This document shows positions 43,682 to 51,556 of a stretch of DNA of 64,000 nucleotides, in pieces. Below the pieces are notes generated by a model. The model did no database searches, had not been told where the DNA came from, and was given only the letters and a program-made list of their open reading frames with translations. Position 1 is the stretch's first letter, and every line of letters begins with the position of its first letter. The position numbers were made by a program, and so were the translations under genes. Source of the stretch: an uncultured Bacteroidales bacterium (GTDB taxonomy: Bacteria; Bacteroidota; Bacteroidia; Bacteroidales; Bacteroidaceae). The stretch spans positions 1 to 64,000 of the forward strand of contig CADCBO010000015.1 in assembly GCA_902799685.1 (NCBI GenBank). The letters are read 5' to 3'.

Positions 43682-43956
43682 AGAACTTTTTTAGGGGTAT
43701 CGTTATCTGAAACTTGCTATTTGCAGTAGCAGGACTATCAGTTTGGGGAGCATCAGTGCAGTGGCGTTAAGCGTAGGTCCCTGGAAGATCCCGTTAAGAA
43801 CGGCGCTTGTTTGACGACGATTAGACACCGAAGGTGGCTAAGATGGAGGAGTTCGCCGTTTAGGGTCTGGAGGGGGCCGGAGTAGCCACGGAACGTTGTC
43901 TCCCCAAATTGATAGTTCTGCGTGCTTTCAGATAATGATACCCCTAAAAAAGTTCT
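43682..43956 (+). ncRNA. Candidate structured non-coding RNA, about 275 nt
   Basis: No open frame of note, but a nested set of stems. P1: 43682-43712 pairs with 43926-43956 (31 pairs). P2: 43734-43749 with 43901-43916 (16 pairs). P3: 43813-43819 with 43894-43900. P4: 43834-43840 with 43883-43889. P5: 43769-43773 with 43804-43808, enclosing P6: 43791-43795 with 43799-43803. A small hairpin at 43715-43731 lies between P1 and P2. P1, P2 and P3 each contain one pair that is G-U if the plus strand is transcribed and A-C if the minus strand is, which points to a plus-strand RNA. It is not tmRNA, RNase P, SRP or 6S RNA by any motif I know. A terminal-inverted-repeat mobile element is the main alternative; no target-site duplication is seen. 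The rest of the 384-base gap holds only a weak palindrome (43654-43668) and the blaI promoter. Confidence 0.6.
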
Positions 43957-43964
43957 CTAAAAGT

Positions 43965-43995
43965 TTTGCAGTTAGATTTAAATTTTTTAGATTTG
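43965..43995 (+). promoter_or_regulatory. Promoter of the blaI-blaR1-like pair
   Basis: -33 box TTTG at 43965-43968 and -7 box TAGATTTG at 43988-43995, 19 bases apart, a good Bacteroidetes promoter. The start codon of the repressor is 29 bases downstream. The repressor probably binds over or near this promoter; no clear TACA/TGTA operator dyad of the classical BlaI type is visible. Confidence 0.65.
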
Positions 43996-44023
43996 TCGCG
44001 AAAATCATTCAAGATGTATTGAA

Positions 44024-44380
44024 ATGAGACAGTTGACCAAGAAAGAAAAAGAGATAATGGAGTTCTTCTGGAACAGGGGACCCATGTTCATAAGGGAGTT
44101 GCAAAACTGCTATGAACGGGAGCCAAACTTCAGCACGCTATCCACTCAGGTCCATACGCTTCAGATGGACGGTTTCCTGGACCGCGAGGCATTCGGGAGC
44201 AACTACCGTTACTTTCCGGTTATAAGTGCCAGTGAATACGGGAACAGCGGCATACACGGTATCATTGACCAGTATCTGGACAGTTCTTATTCGAGCGTGG
44301 TAATGGGATTCGTCAAGAACGAGAAACTCTCTGTCGATGACCTTAAACGCATTATTGACAAGATTGAGAACGGCCAATGA
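44024..44380 (+). CDS. BlaI/MecI/CopY family transcriptional repressor
   Basis: 118 residues. Winged-helix DNA-binding domain (about 1-75) starting LTKKEKEIMEFFWNRGPMFIREL, with FSTLSTQVHTLQMDGFLDRE as recognition helix and wing, and a C-terminal dimerisation helix pair (about 85-118: SSVVMGFVKNEKLSVDDLKRII). BlaI-type repressors are cleaved or released when the partner M56 membrane peptidase senses a signal. The stop overlaps the partner gene by 4 bases (ATGA), the classical blaI-blaR1 arrangement. No beta-lactamase gene is nearby, so its regulon is unknown. Confidence 0.92.
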   Translation: MRQLTKKEKEIMEFFWNRGPMFIRELQNCYEREPNFSTLSTQVHTLQMDGFLDREAFGSNYRYFPVISASEYGNSGIHGIIDQYLDSSYSSVVMGFVKNEKLSVDDLKRIIDKIENGQ

Positions 44381-47300
44381 CTGGTTTCCTTATATATATA
44401 ATGAAGGTGGCCGTCCTGTCGGCTGTTTTCATAGTCCTTTACCACCTTCTGCTGCGGCACGATACTTTTCACAGGCTGAACAGGGTCATTCTGGTTTCAT
44501 CGCTGGTGCTCTCCTATATCCTGCCGTTCATTGTCATAACCGTACACAAAGATGGAGTTCCTGTCAGAAGAACCGGGATTGTGAATGAAAAAACCGTTCA
44601 AGAGCAGGCTGCTCTGCCATATCAGCCGGTCATCACCAGCGGAAGCGTATATTCATCGGCCCCAATGGATGAGACGGCTCAAGCAGACCACACGCAGAAC
44701 CTTACGCAGGTGATTGAGGTTACCGGTCAGGACTATAACCCTGAACCGGCGGTTGCCCCGCGTAAAACCATACGGATTGATTGGCTGAAAGTACTGAGCG
44801 TAGTATATTTACTTGGGCTACTGATCGTGCTGGTGTATCGTATCCTAAGCACCACTAAAGTTATCAGAATAATACGGAAAGCCTGTGTGGTTGAAAAGAA
44901 CCGTGATTTCACGCTTGTTGAGACCAGACAGTCCGTACATCCTTTCAGCTGGATGAGATACATAGTATTGCCGCAGGAGGGTAAAGCGGCCGGACAGACT
45001 GCTATACTTGATCATGAGAAGGCGCATCTGGCGCATCATCACTCACAGGAACTGCTCTGGACCGACATACTGTCCGCGCTACAGTGGTTCAACCCCGCCA
45101 TGCTGCTTTTCCGTCAGGACCTATACTCCATACATGAATTCCAGGCCGATTCCGACGTGCTCCAAAAAGGGGTTGACCGCAGGCAGTACCAGTACCTGAT
45201 GCTGGACTGCGCTACCGACAAGACGGAATTCAGAGCCGTCAATACATTCAGAAAAAGTACCTTAGAAGGAAGAATAGATATGATCAACAAGAAAAAATCC
45301 GCAGGAACAAGCCTTTTGAAACTTGCCTACATTCCGGTCCTATTGCTGTTTGCAATGAACGTGTTTGCCGAGAGAGTTTATGACAATGACCTTAAAGAGG
45401 TCCTTGAAGTTGACAACTATGTCCGTATTGACGGCCTTTGGTACAAGTTCAAAGGCAATCAGGTGCGTGTGGTAAGCCGCAAGACAAGACATGAGTATCC
45501 GTCTGATATAGTGATTCCTGACACCATCATCTACAAGAATGTAAAGTATCCTGTCACCTCTATCGGACCCAGGGCATTCCAATATGATGAGAATATCAAG
45601 TCTGTGACCATTCCATCCACGGTCAGGGAGATTGAGGAAGGTTCTTTCTACAATTGTACAGGACTTGAAAGGATTATAATCCCTTCATCTGTCAGAAGTA
45701 TCGGTGAAAGTGCTTTTACAGGGTGCAGCAATCTGAGGTCAATATCCATTCCGGCCTCTGTAAGACAGATAGGATACGCGGCATTTGCGGGTACTGGACT
45801 TGAATCCATAACCGTTCAGGAAGGAAACCCGTACTATGACAGCCGTCTTGGCTGCAACGCCATTATTGAAACAGGATCCAACACTCTGCTTTACGGATCC
45901 TCCAAAACAGTAATACCGCCTACAGTTACAGCCATAGGCGAATCGGCTTTTGCAGGAAACACCAGGCTGAAAACAATTGGAATTCCAGCCAGTGTCACCA
46001 CTATAGGAAACCGTGCATTTGCGGAATGCAGTTCGCTACAGTCAATCGTTATTCCGGGTACGGTACAGAAGCTTGAATACGGATGCTTTCAGCACACAGG
46101 TATAAAAAGCCTCACAATAAACGGAAGTATTGAATTGCTTTCTTATGCGTTCACGGAATGCGACTCACTGGAAACAGTTATTTACGGTCCGGGAGCAACA
46201 TCTGTAGATATACCTCACAGATGTCCCAATCTGAGACACCTGTTCATCCCGGCAACCGTCACACAAATACAGAATAATCAGAATAGCTATCAACTGAATC
46301 TGGAATCAATCATAGTTGAGAATGGCAATCCTGTATATGACAGTCGTGAGGGTTGCAATGCCATTATTGAGACGGCCACAGACAGGCTGATTCTGGGCTG
46401 CAGCAATACTGTCATCCCCAATACCGTCAGGTCCATATCGGATTACGCTTTCACCGGCGGTCATCTCAAGGAACTGTATATTCCGGCCTCGGTCAGAGAC
46501 ATAGGCATATTTCAGAATCCGTTTGATGCCCGATCTGTTGACGCTCTAAATTACATCAGGGACCTCAGCAGTATTGTCGTTGACCCTGCCAATCCGGTCT
46601 ATGACAGCCGTGAGGGTTGTAATGCCATAATATGGAAGGCCACCAACCTTTTGCTGATTGCATGCAAGTCAACCACCATTCCTGAATCTGTCAGGTCTAT
46701 TGCCGAAAACGCATTCATGAAACAGGACGGCCTGACGGAGCTGACAATCCCCGATGGTGTGACTACAATAATGACAGGTGCATTCTCATACTGCACCAAT
46801 CTGGAGAAGATAACCATAGGTGCAGGCCTGAAAGAGTTTTCTCCCAATGCTTTCAGCAACTGCCCCAATATATTGGAAATAAAGGTCAGTCCGTCCAACA
46901 GGACTTATGACAGCCGCAATGACTGCAATGCCGTTATCGAGACTGCAACCGGAAAACTGGTAATGGGAAGTGCCAACACCGTAATACCTGACGGCGTGAC
47001 CACAATAGGGCAGAACGCTTTCATGTCAAACCAAAAGATCACATCGATAAAACTTCCTCCATCGGTAAAAACTATCGAAGACTATGCTTTTTACAATTGC
47101 ACCAATCTTGAAGAGATAAACCTGGACAACATAATAAGGAAAGGAGACAGGGCGCTTGACGGGACTCAATCCTACAGATTCACTTATGCTGACAGCATAA
47201 ACGGATTCATGCATTTCCAGCTGCGCGGAAAGGAGGCCATTCTTTACCATGTATGGGATAACGCCCCTGCAAAAGTCACCATACCACAATCATTCGATTA

Positions 47301-48930
47301 CAACGGAAAGACATATACCGTAACCGAGATAGCCGGCTATGCTTTCTTGTCAAATACCGCTATAGAGTCAGTCTCCATACCGGGCACCGTGAGGATAATT
47401 GGAGAAGCTGCTTTTTCAGAATGTTCAGGACTCAAGAGAGTTATACTTCACAATGGCCTGACTTCCATCCAGGATAACGCTTTTGCATACTGCAGCAGTC
47501 TTGAAAGCATAGAACTGCCTGCAACACTTGAGCATATAGGTAGAGCCGCTTTTACCCGGAGCGGTCTCAAATCACTTGATATTCCGGCCTCTGTGACCTC
47601 TTTGGGGCGGAATATAACTCTTGACTGCAGGAATCTCAAATCAATTAAAGTAAATTCCGCCAACAAGGTGTTTGACAGCCGCAAGAACTGCAACGCCATA
47701 ATCAAGACCGATATCAACCTGCTCCTGGAGGGCTGCCGCAGCACAAGGATACCCAAGGATATTGTTGCTATAGGACCTTACGCATTTGCAGGCGCTTCCG
47801 GACTCAAAAGGATAGATATTCCGGCATCGGTTCAATACATCTTTGACCGGGCATTTGCTTTCTGCCCATTGCAGAAGATTGAGATTCCGGCATCGGTATC
47901 GCTCATGTATGACAATCCTTTCTTCGGTTGCGGCAGTATCCGCTCCATCACTGTCAAAAGCGGTAACCCCAGCTATTCCAGCCCATCCGGCTGCAATGCC
48001 GTAATCTCAAACGGAAATGACATCAGGGTTATACGCTATCCCGAAGTCAAGGTTATACTGGATTATATCAAAGAAGGACAATACATGAGCCGGAGACCGG
48101 GTACACTTATACAGGGATGCCGCAATACAGTGATTCCTGCATCATGCACAATCATCGGTAACCAATCATTTGCGTACTGTGAAGGGCTTGAAAGGATTGA
48201 CATACCTGAAGGCGTGGTTACCGTAGAACATAATGCTTTTGAACAATGTCCGGACCTGAAAGAGTTGCATCTTTCCGCTACCGTGACAGATTTCAACAAA
48301 TCCGATTATTGTCCTGAACTGTCAAAAATAACCGTTGACCGTTCAAATCCTGTATATGACAGCCGTGACAACTGCAATGCCATAATTGAAACTGAACATG
48401 ACAATCTGATCTTGGGCTGCAGGAATACCGTCATACCTTCAACGGTCAAGTATATTGACAGTTATGCCTTTGCCCACGTACGCGGATTAAAATCAATTGT
48501 CATTCCGGATTCTGTAGAGAGATTAGGTTATCAGTCATTCAGGGATTGCTCAGATCTGGAATCCGTATTCATTTCAAGTTCTGTAAGATACTTGTCTTCA
48601 TCATACTGGCACGAAGACAGAGGTGAGGATAATGTTATCCCCCAGCAACCGTTCTATTACTGTCCCAAACTGACACGCATTACCGTTGACAGTGAAAATC
48701 CCTATTTTGACAGCCGTGATAATTGCAATGCCATAATTGAGACATCAACCAGAAACCTTAGAGTGGGCTGTAGCGGCACCATTGAACCCGAAAGCATGTC
48801 ATCAGTCAGGCCTGACGCTTATCAGACCCTGGAAAATGACATCTACGAAACAGATTACCTCAGCACCTCCTGGATTTTTTCTGACGGACGAATGGACCAC
48901 ACCTACTATGCCAAAGACTACGATGATTAA
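44377..48930 (+). CDS. BlaR1-type M56 peptidase fused to BspA-like leucine-rich repeats
   Basis: 1517 residues. Membrane helices near 9-26, 36-55 and 135-155 are followed by a cytoplasmic M56 zinc peptidase domain: HEKAH (H213, E214, H217) and the distal Glu in IHEFQAD (E254). A fourth helix (about 313-331) leads outside. From about 335 to 1500 the chain is BspA/Treponema-type LRR_5 repeats (IPxSVxxIGxxAFxxCxxL units). They are broken up by eight copies of a module NPxYDSRxxCNAIIET...GCxxTVIP at about nt 45820, 46330, 46590, 46895, 47665, 47965, 48345 and 48695; the sixth copy is degenerate and carries an insertion. Classical BlaR1 has a penicillin-binding sensor here and many Bacteroidetes M56 proteins have TonB-like tails. 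An M56 protease regulated by an LRR ectodomain is the direct reading. Confidence 0.9.
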   Translation: MTGFLIYIMKVAVLSAVFIVLYHLLLRHDTFHRLNRVILVSSLVLSYILPFIVITVHKDGVPVRRTGIVNEKTVQEQAALPYQPVITSGSVYSSAPMDETAQADHTQNLTQVIEVTGQDYNPEPAVAPRKTIRIDWLKVLSVVYLLGLLIVLVYRILSTTKVIRIIRKACVVEKNRDFTLVETRQSVHPFSWMRYIVLPQEGKAAGQTAILDHEKAHLAHHHSQELLWTDILSALQWFNPAMLLFRQDLYSIHEFQADSDVLQKGVDRRQYQYLMLDCATDKTEFRAVNTFRKSTLEGRIDMINKKKSAGTSLLKLAYIPVLLLFAMNVFAERVYDNDLKEVLEVDNYVRIDGLWYKFKGNQVRVVSRKTRHEYPSDIVIPDTIIYKNVKYPVTSIGPRAFQYDENIKSVTIPSTVREIEEGSFYNCTGLERIIIPSSVRSIGESAFTGCSNLRSISIPASVRQIGYAAFAGTGLESITVQEGNPYYDSRLGCNAIIETGSNTLLYGSSKTVIPPTVTAIGESAFAGNTRLKTIGIPASVTTIGNRAFAECSSLQSIVIPGTVQKLEYGCFQHTGIKSLTINGSIELLSYAFTECDSLETVIYGPGATSVDIPHRCPNLRHLFIPATVTQIQNNQNSYQLNLESIIVENGNPVYDSREGCNAIIETATDRLILGCSNTVIPNTVRSISDYAFTGGHLKELYIPASVRDIGIFQNPFDARSVDALNYIRDLSSIVVDPANPVYDSREGCNAIIWKATNLLLIACKSTTIPESVRSIAENAFMKQDGLTELTIPDGVTTIMTGAFSYCTNLEKITIGAGLKEFSPNAFSNCPNILEIKVSPSNRTYDSRNDCNAVIETATGKLVMGSANTVIPDGVTTIGQNAFMSNQKITSIKLPPSVKTIEDYAFYNCTNLEEINLDNIIRKGDRALDGTQSYRFTYADSINGFMHFQLRGKEAILYHVWDNAPAKVTIPQSFDYNGKTYTVTEIAGYAFLSNTAIESVSIPGTVRIIGEAAFSECSGLKRVILHNGLTSIQDNAFAYCSSLESIELPATLEHIGRAAFTRSGLKSLDIPASVTSLGRNITLDCRNLKSIKVNSANKVFDSRKNCNAIIKTDINLLLEGCRSTRIPKDIVAIGPYAFAGASGLKRIDIPASVQYIFDRAFAFCPLQKIEIPASVSLMYDNPFFGCGSIRSITVKSGNPSYSSPSGCNAVISNGNDIRVIRYPEVKVILDYIKEGQYMSRRPGTLIQGCRNTVIPASCTIIGNQSFAYCEGLERIDIPEGVVTVEHNAFEQCPDLKELHLSATVTDFNKSDYCPELSKITVDRSNPVYDSRDNCNAIIETEHDNLILGCRNTVIPSTVKYIDSYAFAHVRGLKSIVIPDSVERLGYQSFRDCSDLESVFISSSVRYLSSSYWHEDRGEDNVIPQQPFYYCPKLTRITVDSENPYFDSRDNCNAIIETSTRNLRVGCSGTIEPESMSSVRPDAYQTLENDIYETDYLSTSWIFSDGRMDHTYYAKDYDD

Positions 48931-48945
48931 GTTACCCAAAAAGTA

Positions 48946-48965
48946 CAATTCTCAATTTTCAATTA
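48946..48965. repeat. Heptamer repeat tract (CAATTCT/CAATTTT)
   Basis: About three units of the 7-base repeat TTCTCAA / TTTTCAA immediately after the LRR gene. First of seven such tracts in 48946-56351, which otherwise occur nowhere else that I see in this window. Confidence 0.7.
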
Positions 48966-49042
48966 TGTAATTCGTTCCATGATTTTTGTCGCGATTCGGG
49001 ATAGAAAGTAAACTTTCTCTCCTCTCACTGCTCCAAAAATTC
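48965..49042. repeat. Dispersed hairpin element, copy B
   Basis: Same flanks as copy A at 12513-12594 and same orientation. The central hairpin here is AGAAAGT (49003-49009) with ACTTTCT (49012-49018), the same as in copy C but different from copy A. The element lies between two heptamer tracts. An open frame crosses it into metK, but this is the repeat's translation and not part of MetK. Confidence 0.8.
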
Positions 49043-49070
49043 TCAATTCTCAATTCTCAATTCTCAATTT
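49039..49070. repeat. Heptamer repeat tract (TTCTCAA)n
   Basis: Four tandem units of ATTCTCA directly abutting copy B of the hairpin element and ending 8 bases before the metK promoter. Confidence 0.8.
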
Positions 49071-49077
49071 ATATTAG

Positions 49078-49085
49078 TACCTTTG
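49078..49085 (+). promoter_or_regulatory. -7 element of metK promoter
   Basis: TACCTTTG matches TAnnTTTG. Transcription would start near 49092, which rules out the long upstream reading frame and leaves ATG 49118 or 49151 as the metK start. Confidence 0.6.
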
Positions 49086-49150
49086 CAGCGGACAATGTGG
49101 AAAGATTTGCGGAACTGATGGTTCCGGACAGCTTGCAACCACACAAAAAA

Positions 49151-50398
49151 ATGCTAAAAGTCAATCTTTTAACACGCTTCGTCGTAGACGAACTGTTGGC
49201 CTTTGACCCGGATTCAAAGGTAGCATGTGAGACCCTTGTTACCACCGGACAGGTGGTATTGGCAGGTGAGGTAAAATCCAAGGCATACATTGACCTTCAG
49301 GAGACCGCCCGCCGAGTGATAAACCGCATAGGCTATACCCGCTCCGAGTACAAGTTTGACGGAGACTCATGCGGAGTGCTGAGCGCCATACATGAGCAGA
49401 GCGCCGACATCAACCGCGGCGTGGAGCGTGAGGACCCCCAGAACCAGGGAGCCGGTGACCAGGGCATGATGTTCGGTTATGCCACAAACGAGACCGAAGA
49501 GTACATGCCGGTTTCGCTTGCCCTGTCACACCGTATACTTCGTGTGCTGGCCGATATCCGCCGCGAGGGCAAGGTTATGACCTATCTGCGTCCCGACTCC
49601 AAGAGCCAGGTGACCGTTGAGTACAATGACAACGGCAAACCGGTACGTATTGACACAATCGTGGTTTCTACTCAGCATGATGAGTTCATCGCCCCTGAAA
49701 ACGCAACAGTAGAGGCCCAGTTGGAGGCTGACCGCAAGATGCTGGCACAGATTGAGGCCGATGTTAAGAACATACTGATTCCGCGTGTGATAAGCACCAT
49801 CACATCGGACAAGGTCAAGGCTCTTTTTAACGGTGAAATCAAGTATTTTGTCAATCCCACCGGCAAGTTCGTGATTGGCGGACCGCACGGAGATACCGGT
49901 CTTACCGGCCGCAAGATCATTGTGGATACCTACGGAGGCAAGGGAGCCCACGGCGGCGGCGCATTCAGCGGAAAGGATCCCAGCAAGGTGGACCGCAGTG
50001 CCGCATACGCAACCCGTCACATAGCCAAGAATCTGGTTGCTGCAGGTGTGGCCGATGAGGTTCTGGTACAGGTATCATACGCCATCGGCGTGGCCAAACC
50101 CATAAACATCTTTGTAAACACCTACGGCACCAGTCACGTCAAACTGACCGATGCACAGATAGCCGATAAGGTGAATGAGATTTTCGATATGCGCCCCAAG
50201 GCCATTGAGAACCGCCTCAAGCTGCGCAACCCAATCTACAGCGAGACCGCAGCCTACGGACACATGGGACGTGAACCGCAGACCGTAACCAAGGTCTTCA
50301 CGTCACACTACATGCCGGCCAAGACCGTCACGGTGGAGCTATTCACCTGGGAGAAGCTGGACTACATTGACAAAATCAAGCAAGCCTTTAATTTGTAA
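49151..50398 (+). CDS. metK: S-adenosylmethionine synthetase with abnormal N-terminus
   Basis: 415 residues from ATG 49151, or 426 from ATG 49118. From [22 protein letters not shown] onward it is an ordinary Bacteroidetes Met[14 protein letters not shown] (the ATP/methionine loop), [24 protein letters not shown], and [20 protein letters not shown]. MetK makes SAM from ATP and methionine. Upstream of that point the conserved first 25-30 residues are absent: no FTSESVSEGHPDK in this or the other two frames between the promoter and residue 12. GHPDK carries the catalytic His, so the product as read should be inactive or the start is damaged. Repeats lie close upstream (48965-49070) and just after the stop. 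Start 49151 is chosen for its A-rich upstream context. Confidence 0.85.
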   Translation: MLKVNLLTRFVVDELLAFDPDSKVACETLVTTGQVVLAGEVKSKAYIDLQETARRVINRIGYTRSEYKFDGDSCGVLSAIHEQSADINRGVEREDPQNQGAGDQGMMFGYATNETEEYMPVSLALSHRILRVLADIRREGKVMTYLRPDSKSQVTVEYNDNGKPVRIDTIVVSTQHDEFIAPENATVEAQLEADRKMLAQIEADVKNILIPRVISTITSDKVKALFNGEIKYFVNPTGKFVIGGPHGDTGLTGRKIIVDTYGGKGAHGGGAFSGKDPSKVDRSAAYATRHIAKNLVAAGVADEVLVQVSYAIGVAKPINIFVNTYGTSHVKLTDAQIADKVNEIFDMRPKAIENRLKLRNPIYSETAAYGHMGREPQTVTKVFTSHYMPAKTVTVELFTWEKLDYIDKIKQAFNL

Positions 50399-50430
50399 TT
50401 GAGAATTGAGAATTGAGAATTGAGAATTTG
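50397..50430. repeat. Heptamer repeat tract (TTGAGAA)n
   Basis: Four to five tandem units of AATTGAG, overlapping the last bases of the metK stop codon; inverse orientation to the tract at 49039-49070, so metK is bracketed by inverted heptamer tracts. Confidence 0.8.
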
Positions 50431-50469
50431 CTTGATTAGAATCTGATTCTGAATTAATAATTACAACAA

Positions 50470-50502
50470 AAAGCGCACCGAGTTATTTTCTCAGTGCGCT
50501 TT
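50470..50502. terminator. Hairpin between convergent metK and lytic transglycosylase genes
   Basis: Arms AAAGCGCACCGAG (50470-50482) and CTCAGTGCGCTTT (50490-50502) pair over 13 positions; the single odd pair is G-U on the minus strand and C-A on the plus strand, so it is best as terminator of the leftward gene, with A/T runs on both sides for two-way use. Confidence 0.65.
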
Positions 50503-50525
50503 ATTTATATAACGCAGGTGCTTGT

Positions 50526-50552
50526 AATTTTCAATTTTCAATTTTCAATTTA
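50526..50552. repeat. Heptamer repeat tract (AATTTTC)n
   Basis: Three to four units of TTTTCAA running into the stop codon of the transglycosylase gene. The preceding block ACGCAGGTGCTTGTA (50512-50526) recurs before another tract at 56301-56316 with one inserted base. Confidence 0.7.
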
Positions 50553-51479
50553 TTTTACCCAGGCTTGGTTGTGAATCCTGGTTTTTGAGGGATCATAGTG
50601 TTCTGCCTCAACATCGGGAATGTCTATGTAATAGGTGCGGTGCGAACTGTTGTTCAGTTTGGATTCCCTGAGCCACAGATTGGCGCGTTTAAGGTCTGCA
50701 TACGAAATTCCGTACTGCCCGGCAAAAGACACAAGGTCAGGTACGGGATCAGTTATCTTAACCTGTTCCTTTACAGGAATGTATGGATAAAGGTCTTCAC
50801 GGCGGAAATTGAAACCGAACTGCTGTGGATTCTCAAACATCATCTTTGCAGCAAGAAGCCGGAACATATAACGTGATGTTTCGCTCACCAGCCACATGTT
50901 CATGGCATCGGTCTGTTGCTGGTCCAAAATACGGCGGTCCATTCCCTGCTGGCCGCCGTTATAACTGGCCGCCACAGTCATCCAGTTTCCGTATTTATCA
51001 TACGCCTCCTTAAGGAACTTGCAAGCAGCCTCCGTAGCCTTGACAGTATGATAACGCTCATCAATATTTGCATTCACTTCCAGTCCGTAAGAACGTCCGG
51101 TTGACTGGATAAACTGCCACAAACCTGCGGCACCGGCACTTGACGCAGCCTGAGGGTCCAGGTTGCTCTCAATGACCATCAAGTACTTAAGGTCATCTGG
51201 TACTCCCATACGCTTGAGTATAGGTTCAATCTGAGGAAATAGCCTGTTGGCCCTCTTTATCATAAGGGTTGAGTTGGTATGGGAATAAGTGAACGCAATC
51301 AGTTCTCGGTCCATACGTTCCCTTAGATCCGCTCTATCCAGCTTAATGGTCTGTCCTGCAAATGTCATCTCTGAAGGCACCTGAGGGACATGATAATCAA
51401 CCTGAGCGGAAACAGAAAAAAAGAGTGACTGCAACAGAAAAACCAATAAGGCAATAACGGAAATCCTTGTTTTCATCAT
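50550..51479 (-). CDS. Lytic transglycosylase (MltD/SLT family)
   Basis: 309 residues, a signal peptide (about 1-26, ending SVSAQ). The SLT domain (about 85-220) has the catalytic Glu104 in LMVIESNLDP, followed by SSAGAAGLWQFIQSTG and AASYNGGQQGMDRRI, all family 1 motifs. It cleaves peptidoglycan between MurNAc and GlcNAc in the periplasm. The last 90 residues may be a degenerate LysM-like or linker region (SFAGQYGISYADLKRANLWL). Two adjacent ATG codons (51479 and 51476) are possible starts. Single gene, convergent with metK and divergent from the GH31 genes. Confidence 0.92.
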   Translation of the reverse strand: MMKTRISVIALLVFLLQSLFFSVSAQVDYHVPQVPSEMTFAGQTIKLDRADLRERMDRELIAFTYSHTNSTLMIKRANRLFPQIEPILKRMGVPDDLKYLMVIESNLDPQAASSAGAAGLWQFIQSTGRSYGLEVNANIDERYHTVKATEAACKFLKEAYDKYGNWMTVAASYNGGQQGMDRRILDQQQTDAMNMWLVSETSRYMFRLLAAKMMFENPQQFGFNFRREDLYPYIPVKEQVKITDPVPDLVSFAGQYGISYADLKRANLWLRESKLNNSSHRTYYIDIPDVEAEHYDPSKTRIHNQAWVK

Positions 51480-51498
51480 GATTATTTTAATTAGGGCA

Positions 51499-51506
51499 CA
51501 AAAATA
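51499..51506 (-). promoter_or_regulatory. -7 element of transglycosylase promoter
   Basis: TATTTTTG on the minus strand, a TAnnTTTG match 20 bases upstream of the start codon. Confidence 0.5.
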
Positions 51507-51519
51507 CTAGTAATTGTAT

Positions 51520-51527
51520 TAAATTTG
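51520..51527 (+). promoter_or_regulatory. -7 element of GH31 operon promoter
   Basis: TAAATTTG matches TAnnTTTG, 30 bases before the first GH31 start and 14 bases from the opposite promoter at 51499-51506. No binding site for a sensor/regulator is recognisable. Confidence 0.5.
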
Positions 51528-51556
51528 CCCCAATCAAAAGGAAAACTAACCTTATT

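Noticed and set aside
43682..43956. Retron msr-msd RNA, tmRNA, RNase P, SRP or 6S RNA
   Set aside because: No reverse transcriptase is near, and none of the conserved motifs I know for those RNAs is visible; only an unnamed structured RNA is claimed.
44024..48930. Beta-lactam resistance locus
   Set aside because: The repressor/M56 pair resembles BlaI/BlaR1, but there is no penicillin-binding sensor domain and no beta-lactamase or PBP2a gene nearby.
48946..49070. Short regular repeats as a CRISPR array
   Set aside because: The heptamer units are directly tandem without spacers, the hairpin element occurs once per site, and no cas gene is present.
48986..49117. Extended metK start at 48986 as the missing N-terminus
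   Set aside because: These codons translate the hairpin element and heptamer tract, lie upstream of the promoter and contain no GHPDK.
49091..49180. Simple frameshift explaining the MetK N-terminus
   Set aside because: All three forward frames were read between the promoter and the conserved part and none gives the FTSESVSEGHPDK segment, so a one- or two-base error cannot restore it.
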